Shown here in pieces: positions 9,081-21,011 of a stretch of 64,000 bases of DNA. A program made the position numbers and the translations under genes. The first letter of the stretch is position 1; each line of letters starts with the position of its first letter. Below the pieces are notes generated by a model, which saw only the letters and a program-made list of their open reading frames with translations, was not told the origin of the DNA and made no database searches. Source of the DNA: Cyanophora paradoxa (Eukaryota; Glaucocystophyceae; Cyanophorales; Cyanophoraceae); the NCBI GenBank assembly GCA_004431415.1, contig QPMI01000542.1, positions 62,001 to 126,000 of the forward strand, in the 5' to 3' direction.

Positions 9081-11868
9081 ATGGCCCCGGCGCTCCTCAC
9101 GAGCGGCAGCTTTCACGCCATCGACGCGGCGTGGTTTGCGCAGCGTACGTGCGCGCGCGGGAGCGCGCTCGAGCGGCACTCATCCTGCTCATTCTCAGAC
9201 AAGGATCTGTGCCTGCTGCAGCGGGTCGCGGAGCACGCGGCGGCGGATGACAAGGCTGTCGCCATCGCCTGCGGGGCGAGCGGGCGCGACTGGACCTTTG
9301 CCGACGTCTTGCGACACGCCGCGCACGTCGCGAGGGAGCTCGGGTGCGCCGGCGGCCGTACGGTGGCGCATACTTCGCTGACTTCGATTCGGCGTCCGGC
9401 AGGGCGCTGCAGCTAACGGAGGGCGCGACGGACGATGCGCCTGAGCCCAGAGTGGCGTTCCTGTACGGTCTGAGCTTCGACTACGTCGCAGTGCAGGTCT
9501 GTCCTAGTCGCCCGTCAGCGCGCACGCGCCCTCGCACGCTCACGCGACGCGACGCGCAGTTCGGCATCTGGCACGCGGGCTGCGTCGCCGTACCCCTGTG
9601 CGACTCGCACCCCGCCCCGGAGGTGCTCGCGCCCCGGCGCCGGCGCCGCGACCACCCGGTAACCCGGGGGGGCGGAGCGCAGCTGGAGTACTACATCGCG
9701 GACTCGGGGGCAAAGGTCGTCCTCTGCGAGCCTGTACGCCCCTCTCACCCCCCCCCCACTCTCCCCCCCCCACCCCTCTGACCCGAGTGCAGCGGTTCGG
9801 AGCACTGCTGCGGCCCGTCTGCGCGAAGCTGGGCGTACCCCTCCGCGAGCTGGAGCCCCGGAGTCTGGACCCGGCGCCGGAGGCGGGCCGCCCGCCCGCC
9901 CTGGGCGCCTCGCGGCGGGCGCTGGTCATCTACACGAGCGGCACGACCGGTCGCCCGAAGGGCGCCGTCCACAGGCGCTTACGCGTACCCCCCCCCATCT
10001 GACATCTGCTAACCAGCTTGCTCAGGCACGGGGGCCTGCGGGCGATGGCGGCGTGCCTTGCCGGCGGCTGGCAGCTCTCGCCCCGGGACCGGACTCTTCA
10101 CTCCCTACCCCTCCACCACATCCACGGTGGGCGCTCTTCGCCCGAGCCTTCCCCCCCCCCCCCGCTCCCCCCCCTTCTCCCTTACCCCCCGCCCCCCCTT
10201 CTCCCTTACTCCTCCCCCCCTGCCCAGGCATCGTGGCGAGCCTAAACGCGTCGCTGTGGGCCGGCGCCGCCGTGGAGATGGTGCCCCGCTTCTCCCCCGC
10301 TGCCGTCTGGGGCGCGATCTCCCGCCCCGCCGCCGCCGCCCCGCCCACCGTCTTCATGGCGAGTCCCCCCCCCGCTCCGCCTTCCCTCGCCTAGTAACCG
10401 GGGTACGCAGCACGTACCGGCGGGGTACGCGAAGCTGGTCGAGGCGCACGCGGCGATGCCGCCGGCCGAGGCGGCCGCGTGCGCCGCCGCCGCCGCCCGG
10501 CTCCGCCTCTTCGTCAGCGGCAGCGCCGCCATGGCCCGTGCGCATGTACCCCCTCTCTCCCATCCACTCGTCTACCCCGCCGCGGTTCATTCCCCCCCCC
10601 CTCGTCGCTTCTGCAGAGCCGCTGGCGGAGCGGTGGCGGAGCATCTCGGGCCACGACATTCTTGAGCGCTGGTACCCCCCTCCCCTTCATCTGGACCTGT
10701 ACCCCGCGCCCCTCACCTGTACCCCCGCGCTTTGCAGGGGCATGACCGAGGTGCGAGGCTAGGGGCCTGGTCCCAGGCCCAGCGGCGGGGTACAGGCCCG
10801 TGAGCGGCGGCTCGGGGCGGGGTACAGGTCGGGCTCGCGATCTCGAACCCGTTGAACGGCCCGCGCACGCCGGTGAGCATGCGCGCGCGCCCCGCCCCGC
10901 CCCGTCCCGTCCTGACAAGAGCGCAGGGGGCCGTCGGCCGGCCGCTGCCGGGGTACGAGGTTCGGCTGGTGCGGGGCGGCGCGGGCGAGGGGGAAGGGGG
11001 GAACGCCGGCGGCCATGGCGAGGAGGTGGAGTGCGGGGAGGAGGGGGAACCCGGCGAGATCCGCGTCCGGGGCCCCCAGGGCGCGCCCCACCGCCCGCCC
11101 CCATTTCCTTTCAATTCGATGGCTCGCTGATTCGATCCGCAGTCTTCGGGGAGTACTGGGGCCGTCCCGCGGAGACGGCGGCCGCGTTCGATTCCCAGGG
11201 GTTCTTTAAAACGGGGGATACCGGAATCGTGGAGGGCGGCCTCGTCCGCATCCTCGGCCGCACCTCCGTCGACATCATCAAGTCGGCGGGGTACAAGGCG
11301 CGCCGCCGCCTCCCTCCGCCCGCCCGCTCCGCGTACCCCCCTCCCCTCCGCTCTCATACACTTTACCCCCATCCACCACAGATCAGCGCGCTGGAGGTGG
11401 AGCGGGTCCTCCTGGCGCACCCCTCCGTCCTCGAGTGCGCTCTGCCCGCCCCCCCCCCCCCGCCCCCCCCCCCCCTCCCCCAACTTCTTCCAGGGGTACA
11501 CGTTGGCCCCGCTTCGCTCCCTCCCTGAGCGGGCGGGCCCGGCCCGTCCCGCAGGTGCGCCGTCATCGGGCGCGACGACGCCGTCTACGGCCAGACTGTT
11601 GCCGCCGTGGTGCGCGCGATCCATCCAGCGCTACCCTTCCAAATTACCGCTTTGCCGCCACGATCGATATCGCCCTGGTCCTGACGGCTCGGCGAAGGTC
11701 GTGTGGCGGCCGGGGGCGGCGGTGCCGAGCCTGGAGGAGGTGCGGGCGTTCTGCCGGGGGGAGCTGGCGCCCTACAAGTGCCCGCGGGAGGTCCTGGCGG
11801 CCGGCGAGCTGCCCCGCAACGCCATGGGCAAGGTCAACAAGACGGAGCTCGCCCGGCTCTTCGAGTAG
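9081..11868 (+). CDS. acyl-CoA synthetase, ACSF3 (malonyl-CoA synthetase)-like
   Basis: A multi-exon adenylate-forming enzyme. In order: [28 protein letters not shown] (about 9560), the phosphate-binding signature [15 protein letters not shown] (9925-9972), SLPLHHIHG (about 10105), [11 protein letters not shown] (about 10500), GMTE at 10739-10750 continuing in the next exon with [24 protein letters not shown] (about 11200-11225), [14 protein letters not shown] then [16 protein letters not shown], and the terminal catalytic-lysine region [11 protein letters not shown] (about 11813-11842). The enzyme activates a carboxylic acid with ATP and then forms the CoA thioester. The SxxLP.HH.HG and [10 protein letters not shown] features resemble ACSF3, which uses malonate and supports mitochondrial fatty-acid synthesis. 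Introns are extremely C-rich, several with GTACCC donors. Subfamily is inferred from memory of the family. Confidence 0.85.
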
Positions 11869-12192
11869 TTATATGTAGAAGAACGTACACAGAAGCTGTA
11901 GAGCTTTCAAACCCGTGTGGAGCTCAGCGGCTTGCGGGCAAATGGCAGTGTCGTACTCGAACGCGCGCGTGTGCACTGCGCGCGGCATGAGTGACAGCGC
12001 GAGGAGCGCGCACACATGTACAGCGTCGCATCTGATGATAATGGCATGCGCATAGCGAACAATCGATGCGCCGGCCGGCTGCAGATGCGCATGCGGCGCC
12101 AAGCACGCTTGCCGAGTTGCGCTGTACCCGTCCGTCAGTCATTAGATCTAGAAAGCCTCGGCAGTTACACCGGCAGTTAGGACACAGGTGAC
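11869..12192. promoter_or_regulatory. upstream region of first F-box/LRR gene, duplicated at the second
   Basis: 324 bp between the acyl-CoA synthetase and the F-box gene. The last 85 bp or so (from GTTGCGCTGTACCCGTCCG through AGTCATTAGATCTAGAA to the ATG) recurs almost unchanged immediately before the second F-box gene (about 16604-16675), so the duplication carried the promoter-proximal DNA. No other feature seen. Confidence 0.5.
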
Positions 12193-14448
12193 ATGGAGAC
12201 ATCTGAAGGCGAATGCGAGCGTGCGGCGAAGCGGGCGCGGGCGGGGGAGACGCCGCCTGCCACAGCCGGTCCGGACCCGCCGCGCCCGCATGACTCGCTG
12301 GGCGTTGCTGATTTGCGTTCAGACGGTGACATCTCGGCTGCAGAAGCGTCCGCGTCGAGCGTGGCCATGGATCTTGCAATTGATGGCCAAGGTGCGCCGG
12401 AGCTCCCAGGATTCGGCATGTGCCGACGCCACGCGCCGCCGCGCCGCCACGGCGCCGGCACCGCAACTGCCTGGCCGGTCGTAATCGGAGCGTGTGCGCA
12501 GCCTCCGCGGCGGCGCTCTCGGCCGTGGCGGCGGCGATGGCGGCCGGCGGCAGCCCGTTCGACGCGCTGCCCGACGAGCTCGTTGTCCGTATCATGGAAA
12601 AGGCGTCGACACAATCTTACTATGAACCCGCAACGGGCGCGGTGCCGCTGCCGTCTGGCCGTCTTTGCTTCGATCAAGTTCTCGACCAGCTCACGCAGCT
12701 CAGCCACGTCTCCCGCCGCTTTCGCAGTCTCGCCCGTCAGCCGAGCTTTTGGGAGCGCATATATGTATCGATTGGACCATCTGGAGTTAGCGATGAGGCC
12801 ATCGATGCGCTCATCAGCAGGCCAGAAGAGCAGCGGGAAGCTCTGCGCTCGCTCTGCATGAAGCTAGGCAGCTTAAGCACCACTTCGTTCATCAAGCTGT
12901 GCAAATGCTTCAGCACGCAGCTTCAGCAGCTATCGATGGTATACCAGCGTGAGGTCTCCCCTGGCGTGCTCGCTGCCGTTCAGCATTTCTCGAAACTTGA
13001 GCAGGTGGCCTTTGTTTCTGCAGTGTGCATTATCGCGATTAATATTCTAATGATACCTGTCTTTCTCTGTCAGCTGCACATCTCGTGCTCTGAAGAATGG
13101 ATCCAACAGAACATTCAGATGCTGACGGGACCACTTGTCCAAGGACCCCTACAGGCGCTGGCATCGCTTCCGTTGCAGGCTCTTTCGATGGGGTGAGAAT
13201 TATGATCACATATGCATGACCAATCCGGGATTTTCTTCGCAAGTTTATATTCAGACACCTTGGCGCAGCATGCCAATGACTGTGGAGACGCTGCAAGCTC
13301 TTGCGCCGCTCGCCCCCACACTCAAGCGGCTGGAATGTTGCTTCATTCTTGATAGCCTTTCGAGCTCGCCGCTTCCACTCTTCTCTGCGGTCGCCGCTTT
13401 CCAGCAGCTGGAGCGTCTGTCCTTCGGTCAGCCAATTTATTTGGACTCTTGAAAGATTAGCTGGGGTTGACTACTCTACTCAGAAACTCTCCATCCTGAG
13501 AAAGGCACCAAGACACATTATCTGGTTTCCGAGGAAGAATTATATCCGCTGTCCAGCCTGTCTTTGCTCCGGGGTGAGCGCATATATCGCTTTGCAATCG
13601 CACTTTTACAAATTTTTATTTCGCTTCAAGGCTTTTCTAGATTTTGATCTAACAGCGTTTGGTTACCGGCGCAGTCTACGACGCCTCTGCTCTTCACAAA
13701 CACACCAGCTTTCTTTCGGGTATGCGAAAACTCGAGTACGTCAGGCTAGATGTGTCGGAAGATTGCGACATCTCGCCGCTCGCGTCCATCGCCGACGGGC
13801 TCCTTGTCGCCACCTTGCACGCCCCGTTTGGTATCGATGCGACAAAAATCCCGTCGTTCGCTGCAACGGTATCAAAGCTCACCGGAGTGATGGTGAGCTT
13901 TTGCTTTCATATTCAATTTAATTTGCCCCTTCTCGAGTTTATTTGCGCTGATCATGAGCACAGAACCTTGAGCTGTCGGTCCACTTCAATGTCCTCGAGG
14001 CTCTGGCTCAGCTTTCTTTGAAGCAGTGGAGCAATCTCTGGTGTCTCACTCTCCGCCACAAGAATCTTCGCGACCCCCGTGACGTTGCCTATGCGGTCCG
14101 GGTACCGCCCGCATTCTTGAAGGTCAGCCCGCTGCATCAAAAGACGCAAATGCAGTGCAAGTTGCAACAGCAAGCGTGAAATGAAACTGACGTTCGTCTG
14201 CCACTGTGCAGCGGCTGGTGGCCGACGTGCCCTCTTTGGAGAAGCTCATCACCTACTCCCCACTTCCTCTCGACTCGGCGGGCGGCTTCGTCGCTGTCTC
14301 TGCCCTCAACAACCTCAAGCTCCTCCGCCACCTGGAGATCAGGCAAACAGATGCGCAGGAGGCCGCTTTCGATGCAGCCTCGCGGGAAGTGCTGCAGGCC
14401 GCACTCCTGAACGTCGAAATAGAGTACAGTCGTGTAATTTATGTTTGA
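12193..14448 (+). CDS. F-box protein with leucine-rich repeats, tandem copy A
   Basis: Exon 1 is 12193-12391 and encodes an acidic/basic leader with an NLS-like AAKRARAGE. The intron begins GTGCGC and exon 2 (12502-13004) opens in phase with [20 protein letters not shown]. The F-box is [19 protein letters not shown], then [25 protein letters not shown], with the usual LPDEL and final W. Later exons carry irregular LRR-like units: [48 protein letters not shown], and a final VPSLEKLITYSPLPL...LNNLKLLRHLEI ending ALLNVEIEYSRVIYV. F-box proteins bind Skp1 and bring substrates to an SCF ubiquitin ligase through the LRRs. Exon joins between 13200 and 14200 are only partly resolved. Closely similar to 16676-18914. 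Confidence 0.75.
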
Positions 14449-16675
14449 ATTTACCCCCCGTCGTGTCTTACTCTAGATCGATAGCTAGGTCTGTCCTTAT
14501 TTGGGGGCCCGAATGAGTTTTTCTCGCTAGCACTGATTCTAATTACGTATTCACTCTATAGCTAGAGTCGCCAGATCTCTAGACTTCTCCTCCCCCCCCG
14601 GGTTCCCCTGTACCCCCTTCCCCCTTCCCGAGTCCCCCTTGACCATCATCACCCAGCCTCCCCCAGGGCCACCGGATCCCACCGCAATAGTTCCGATGCA
14701 CAATTGCTGAGCTCGAGTGTCTCAGTACTCATTCTAATTACGTTAATGTTTACACTCTAGATCTCTATGGCTAGCTAATAAGGCGGGCGACACCGTCGAC
14801 GTCGGTACGCTTACACCGGCGAAGAGGGATGCCGTCGGGTGCACAGGGACGGAGCGCTGGGCGGAGTGTAGCACGCGACGGCCCACGGAGCACCCGACGG
14901 GAGAGAGGGGCCGCGGACGGGGAGGGGGGGGGGGGGGGGGGGGGATGAAGGGGGAGCGGATCCGGAGGCAGGCCGGCCCCGCATGGGTACTGGTCCCGGC
15001 CAAGGGGAGAAGGGGGATTGGGAGAAGGGGAAGAGGGGAAGGGGAAGAGGGGAAAGGGGGGGGGGGGGGGCGGGGGGTGGGGAGGGGGGGGGGGGGGGGC
15101 GGCAGACCGAAAGGGGAACTCGGGTACGCCGTTGGTGCCCTCGCGGTTCCAGACAGTGAAGAAAGGGGAAGTACGGAAGTACAGCGGATGGGGGTACGGG
15201 AAGTCAGCTGGGGTACTAGAAGGAATTGGGGTCTCAGTAGCACGGTAATAGAGCGGAGGGGGTGGGGGCTGGGGGACGGAGTGAGGAGGGGGGAGGAGGG
15301 GATGGGGGTTGGAGGGGGGGTGGGTGGGGTGGGGGGTGGGGGGTGGGGGGGGGGGGTGGGGGGGGGGGGGCGGGGGGGGTTGGAGGGAACGGGGACGACG
15401 TGCGCGGAGGAAGGAGGACGTTGTGAAGCACGGGGGTACAGCTGCTAGGGCTCTGCCGCATCGGCGGGGGGGCGGGGGGGGGAGGGCGGAGGGGGGGGGG
15501 GGGGCGGGTACGAAGGGCACGCAGGTGGGGGGGGGGGGGGGGGGGGAGCTGAACGCGCGGCGGGGCCAGTGGTGGACAGCCGCAAGAAGAAGGCGCGCGC
15601 GGTACCCGCCTGCCAGTGGGGTACAGCCGCCTGCCCAGCAGGACGCCCCGCCGCCGCGCCATCAAATCCATCTGCGGGGGAAAGGCAGCGGGCGCGCGGG
15701 AAGGCGGGGCTCGGACCGTCGGACAGTACTGGAGTGGCGGCGGCGGCAGCGGCGGCGGCGGCAGCGGAGACGGCGGCAGCGGCGGCAGCAGCGGCGGCGG
15801 CGGAGGCTGCGGCGGCGGCGGCGACGGCGGCGGCGGCGGCGCGGGGCGCGATGTGAAAGCTGGAGGCTGAAGAAGACTTGAGCCGCTTCTCGGATGCTCA
15901 GCTGCGGGCGACGGGGGCCGTCGGGACGAGGGTATCGCGGCCCGCCGGCACGGCTGCTTGGGGGGAGGGCCGCCGACGGCCGCAGTGACGCCTGTGGCCC
16001 AGTGGCTTTGCCGGTTCGCGGCCCGCGCAGCCGCCCCATCGCCGCGGTACGGGCCCGGGCCCCACGCGTCGCACGCACGCTCGCGGCAGCCCAGCGGGGC
16101 GCCGCGCCGCTGCGCCATGGACCCCGCCTGCGATCCGGCCCGCCGGCGGTCAGAGATCCCACTTGACTGCGGGTTGGCGTGCGCCGCGCGGGGAGGGGCG
16201 GGGCGGAGGGCGGGTGCTTGACTGCCGGCCTTCTCGCAGGGGAGCCGGGAGATAGGCTGGAGCTCGATGAATCCGGGGCCTGCGGGGAGCCTCGGAGGCC
16301 TTGGGCGGAGCGAGAAACAGGCCGCAGCTACGAGCTACGAACAACAGGCCCTTCAGCTTGTTGTGAACTTGTTGCCGCAGCTACGACTTGCTACCGCAGC
16401 GACCCACTCGAGCAACTTCTTATGACCGCCGTTTGGACGCAACAGCGCGCTAATGCACGCGCGGCCCGCGTCGAATCATGTACATGCCCCTTCAAGATAG
16501 ACGAGCCTGTCGCACTGCACTGCGGCACACAGCATCCGGCAACTGCAGCAACGGTTGCAGCTGCGGCTGCAGCTGCGGCGCCCGGCCGAAGCGCGCTGCC
16601 AAGTTGCGCTGTACCCGTCCGGCAGTCATTAGATCTAGAAGGCGCCGGCAGTTACACCGGTTAGGACACAGGTAC
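14449..16675. repeat. low-complexity block: poly-G tracts and GGC triplets, no confident gene
   Basis: 14921-15560 is dominated by long G runs (many over ten bases) separated by short mixed words. 15733-15845 is an impure GGC/GCA triplet array. On the minus strand the G runs read as C runs like those in host introns, and short coding-like pieces (for example REGTNGVPEF near 15130) and GTACCCC donor-like words occur, so a minus-strand intron-rich gene or a decayed copy of the array partner is possible but not demonstrable. From about 16604 the text is the duplicated upstream region of the second F-box gene. Confidence 0.6.
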
Positions 16676-18914
16676 ATGGCGACATCTGCAGAAGGCGAAT
16701 GCGAGCGTGCGGCGAAGCGGGCGCGGGCGGGGGAGACGCCGCCTGCCACGGCCGGTCCGGACCCGCCGCGCCCGCATGACTCGCTGGGCGTTGCTGATTT
16801 GCGTTCAGACGGTGACATCTCGGCTGCAGAAGCGTCCGCGTCGAGCGCGGCCATGGATCTTGATGGCCAAGGTGCGCCGGAGCTCCCAGGATTCGGCATG
16901 TGCCGACGCCGCGCGCCGCCGCGCCGCCGCGGCACCGCAACTGTCTGGCCGGTCGTAATCGGAGCGTGTGCGCAGCCTCTGCGGCGGCGCTCTCGGCCGT
17001 GGCGGCGGCGATGGCGGCCGGCGGCAGCCCGTTCGACGCGCTGCCCGACGAGCTCGTCTCGCGCATCATGGAACAGGCGTCGATGTGCTGTTATCGTGAG
17101 CCTGGATCGGTTGCTCGGCTGCCGTCTGAGAGTCTTTGCTTCGATCAAGTTTTCGACCAGCTCACGCAGCTCAGCCGCGTCTCCCGCCGCTTCCGCAGCC
17201 TCGCCCATCAGCCGAGCTTTTGGGAGCGCATATACGTATCGATTGGGCCATCTGGGGTTAGCGATGAGGCCATCGATGCGCTGCTTAGCAAGCCAGAAGA
17301 GCAGCGGGAAGCTCTGCGCTCGCTCTGCATGAAGCTAGGCAGCTTAAGCACCGCTTCGTTCATCAAGCTGTGCAAATGCTTCAGCACGCAGCTTCAGCAG
17401 CTATCGATGGTATACCAGCGTGAGGTCTCCCCTGGCGTGCTTGCTGCCGTTCAGCATTTCTCGAAACTTGAGCAGGTGGCCTTCAAAGCTTTCTTTCTGC
17501 AGTGTGCTTTATCGCAATTTTAATGATACCTGACTTTCTCTGTCAGCTGCTCATCTCGTGCTCAAAAGACTGGTTCAAGCAGAACTTTAAGATGCTGGCG
17601 GGACCACTTGTCCAAGGCCCTCTACAGGCGCTGGCATCACTTCCGTTGCGGGCACTGAAGATAGAGTGAGAATTATACCTGCGCTAAATATACACTTGGC
17701 GCTTACGATTCAGACACCTTGGCGCAGCATGCCGATGACAGTGGAGACGCTGCAAGCTCTTGCGCCGCTTGCCCCCACACTCAAGCGGCTGGACTGTCGC
17801 TTCATCCCAGATGGCCCCTCGCTGCTCCCCCTCTTCTCAGCGGTCGCCGCTTTCCAGCAGCTGGAACACCTGTCCTTCGGTCAGCCGTGCATTTCCCTGC
17901 TCGTGCACTCACTTTGGCTCACCCGGCCCTGCGGTTTGCTCTCTTCAGAATTGTACAATGAGGAGGGCGACAGGATCCTCGAGCTCGAGAGAGTTGCGGA
18001 TGATGAGTTGCATCCGCTCTCCAACCTTTCTTCGCTCCGGGGTGAGCAATTGCAATTGTGTCGCTTTTCAATCGCGCCGGCCGCGGGTATTGTGCTATTC
18101 CGAAGTTCTTGACCCCATCCCCACGCAGCCTACAGCGTCACTGCCCTTCACAGACAGGCCGGTTTCCTCTCGGGCATGCGACAGCTCGAGTACCTCCGCC
18201 TGCATATGTCGGAAGATTGCGACATCTCTCCGCTCGCGTCCATCGCCGACGGGCTTCGTGTCGCCATCTTGAACGCCCCTGTCGGTTTGGACGAGGCCAA
18301 CGTCCGGTCGTTCGCTGCAACGGTATCGAAGCTCAGCAGAGTGGTGGTGAGCGTTTGATTTCATATTCAATTTATTATTTGCTCCAATGCCGAGCATTAT
18401 TTCCGCTATCCGCTAATTACTGAGCACAGAATCTTGATCTCATCATCCAGTCCAATGTCTTTGAAGCTTTGGCCCAGCAATCGTTGAAGCAGTGGAGCAA
18501 TCTCAGGTGTCTCAGCATCTGTCACAAGATTGTTCGCGAACCCCCTGTCGCTTACGATGCGGTCCGGATCCCGCCCGCGTTTTTGAAGGTCAGCCCACTG
18601 CATCAAAAGACGCAAATGCAGTGCAAGTTGCAACAGCAAGCGTGAAATGAAACTGACGTTCGTCTGCCACTGTGCAGCGGCTGGTGGCCGACGTGCCCTC
18701 TCTCAAGAAGCTCATCACCTACTCCCCGCTTCCCCTCGACTCGGCGGCCGGCTTCGTCGCGGTCTCCTCCCTCAACAACCTCAAGCGGCTTCTCAAGCTC
18801 GAGATCAATCAAACGGCCGAGCAGTCCGCCGCTTTCGATGCGGCTTCGCGGGAGGTGCTGCAGGCCGCTCTCCTCAACGTCGGAATAACATATCATAGTA
18901 TTCCGGATCCATAG
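16676..18914 (+). CDS. F-box protein with leucine-rich repeats, tandem copy B
   Basis: A close paralogue of the gene at 12193-14448 in the same orientation, with collinear exons: exon 1 16676-16871, intron with GTGCGC donor, exon 2 from 16976. Its protein begins MATSAEGECERAAKRARAG and its F-box is [19 protein letters not shown] with [25 protein letters not shown]-like units are the same as in copy A (PTLKRLDCRF, AFQQLEHLSFG, GMRQLEYLRLHM, VPSLKKLITYSPLPL). Differences concentrate around residues 20-40 of the F-box region, where the two differ in sequence but not length. Expected role: substrate receptor of an SCF ubiquitin ligase. The last codons differ from copy A (VGITYHSIPDP). Confidence 0.75.
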
Positions 18915-20038
18915 TATTGCCGCTTCCAGTTAGTAGCTTGTGATAGTATTTTCCCTCCGGCGTATTGTTTTCCCTCCCATTTTTCTCTGAGCTCTATTAA
19001 TTTGTTTCTTTTGTGAATTAAAAAGCTTCCCCGTGCCCGCCTTCCCTCCCCACTCCCCCTCCCGGCCACGGCCACTCTAGGCCCACGCCTCCCGCGCCGC
19101 CGCAACCACTCAACTTCTCTTCAATCTGGTCTGGGTGCAACATGCATATAAAGAGGGGTGTGGCATGGAAGGCTTAGGGGCGGTCTGCAGCTGTCTAGTA
19201 GCTGTGCTGGAGCTCGAGGCTAGCGGGGCGGGGCGGGGCGGTGGACGCCTGCATGGGGGCAGCGGCGAGGTCCGACGGTCCGGGGCGCCGGTGGGCGTCG
19301 CGGTGGAGGGATCGTCCGACGGTCGGGCTGGGGAGCCACTCGGCAGGCGGGGGCGGACTCCGGGAGGGATGGAAGAAGGTCAGACGCAGCGGTCTTGGAG
19401 GTACTACGGTACGAGGCTACAAGTGTGGGAGACGAGCTATATATAGAGGCAGGCGAAGGAAAGGAGGGGCCCGGGGGTCAGGCGCGTTGGAGCTCGAGGC
19501 CATCTCAGAGTCTCAGAGTCTTGTAATTTATAATGAGGTTTAGGTGCCTCGCTTGGCGGGCGCGGAGCTCGAGGGAGGAGGGAAGGAGGGGGGGTGTTGG
19601 GGGGGGGGGGGGTACGCCAGCATCGGGGAGGGGGCGCTGATGTCGGATGACAGGATGATAGGGGTACAGCTGCTTGCAATTGAGCTCCGCAGCACCAGTG
19701 ATCTTGCAAGGGGAACTACAGATGTCCCGGCAGCCGCCCCAGCGCTAGCGCCGTCGCCCCGTGAATGATGAACGGCATAAGGACTCATGATCAATTAGTA
19801 CAAGTGGGTGTGGGTGTCAAATCCGCGCGGATGCGCGAGCAAGGGCGCGGTACGGTACAAACTGGCTGTGGCCCCTAGCGCTGCGTTGGGCGCTCCCGGG
19901 CCGGCTGCGGCCGCAGCGCCAGCGCCCGGCCGCTCAGCCGAACGTCCTCCCGTTCCAGCCCCAGTCGCCGCCGGCGGGATTGTGAAGCTGGAGGCGGAGA
20001 CGACGGGTCAGGGAGGCGCGGCGCGGCGCGGCGGAAGT
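18915..20038. other. intergenic with degenerate copies of the array's short-exon segment
   Basis: No confident gene. About 19660-19715 (GGGGTACAGCTGCTT.. through CTTGCAAGGGGAA) is similar to the reverse complement of the unit segment at 51915-51965, which contains the GAGCAGCTGTACCC motif, and 19190-19240 shows a similar but weaker echo. The intervening DNA is G-rich with a G run at 19600-19611. Confidence 0.4.
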
Positions 20039-20617
20039 CTATAGCCAGCTGCGGGGGGCGCGCGGGCGGGCGGGCGGGCGACGCGGGCGCACGTTGATGA
20101 AGAAACGCGTCTGCGGGACGCCGAGCTCCTTCTCCAGCAGCTCGCCGACCTTCTGCGTGAATGGCACGTGCATGTCCGGCCTCAGGCCGATGGAGTACGC
20201 GTCCGCGAACTGCAAAGCGGGCCGGGCCGGGCGAGGTTAGCGGTGCGGCTTCGCGGCCGCCGCTGCAAAGCGGCGCGGCAGACCGCTGCAGGCTCCTCGG
20301 TGTCCTTGTAGCGGATCGCGACCTCGCGGATGATGGCCTGCACATACTGCTCCGGCCTGCAGCGATTGGCATGAGCGAGGACACGAGTGACGCAACGCAC
20401 TAGCTATATAGAAAGCCTCAAATGGGCCGTCGATCGGGAACGAGCGATCGGCGCGTCGGCCGCGGGTCTGGGCCTGCAGCTGGAGAAGCGAGCGCGGCGC
20501 GTTGGGACCGACGCACTTGCCGGTGATCTCAACCGCGATCTTCGACAGCCCCAGCGTCACCGCCTCCTGCTTCTTCGCATCGCCCGGGGCGTTCGTAAGG
20601 ACCTTGATGAGCGGCAT
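20039..20617 (-). CDS. MIF-family tautomerase (macrophage migration inhibitory factor-like)
   Basis: Three exons (20617-20517, 20356-20284, 20209-20039) join in frame to 114 aa, exactly the usual length of MIF/D-dopachrome tautomerase. The protein starts MPLIKVLTNAPGD, so removal of Met exposes Pro1, the catalytic base of the superfamily. Lys32-like ITGK lies near the end of exon 1, exon 2 has PEQYVQAIIREV in place of the usual ESYVMV segment, and exon 3 has AYSIGLRPDMHVPFTQKVGELLEKELGVPQTRFFINVRP, shown here as consecutive motifs SIGLRPD, ELLEKELGVP and RFFINV. The family forms trimers and has keto-enol tautomerase activity; in protists its physiological substrate is usually unknown. Donors are GTGCGT and GTCTGC. 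Confidence 0.85.
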
Positions 20618-21011
20618 CTCCCGCGCTCGGCGGCCTTTCGAGTTGAGCCGGTTTCTCGGCGAGCCGATCGAAGACGTGTGTCTGCTGCGTCGCTGAGCGG
20701 CAGCTGGTTCAAGCCGCGGAACAAGCCGCGTTACAAGCGAGCTTCCAGGGTACGCTGCGTTCCTGGGCTCCACCGTCCCGAAGCTCGAGCAGCGAGAGTA
20801 GAAACATTCCTAAAGCTTCGATCGCCGTCTCTCGAATCTTCGGCGTTCGCGGAGCGTCTCGGGCCGGACTTCCCGCGCTTTGGCTCGGCGCCGACTCGGC
20901 CACACACGGCGCGTCGCGGCGGCTAGCTACGCTTAGGAAACGAGCACTTCCGAGCCAGGATGAGTCCCTCCGCCAGCTGAGAAGACCTCGCTCCATCGTT
21001 TGAACGCGCGC
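20618..21011. promoter_or_regulatory. divergent region between MIF-like and WDPCP-like genes
   Basis: 394 bp between divergent genes, GC-rich and without a recognisable core promoter motif. The first exon of the WDPCP-like gene may lie inside it. Confidence 0.3.

Noticed and set aside
14743-16118. Long Pro-rich or Gly-rich open frames on both strands
   Set aside because: They are a consequence of poly-G/poly-C tracts without stop codons; no consistent exon or domain supports them.
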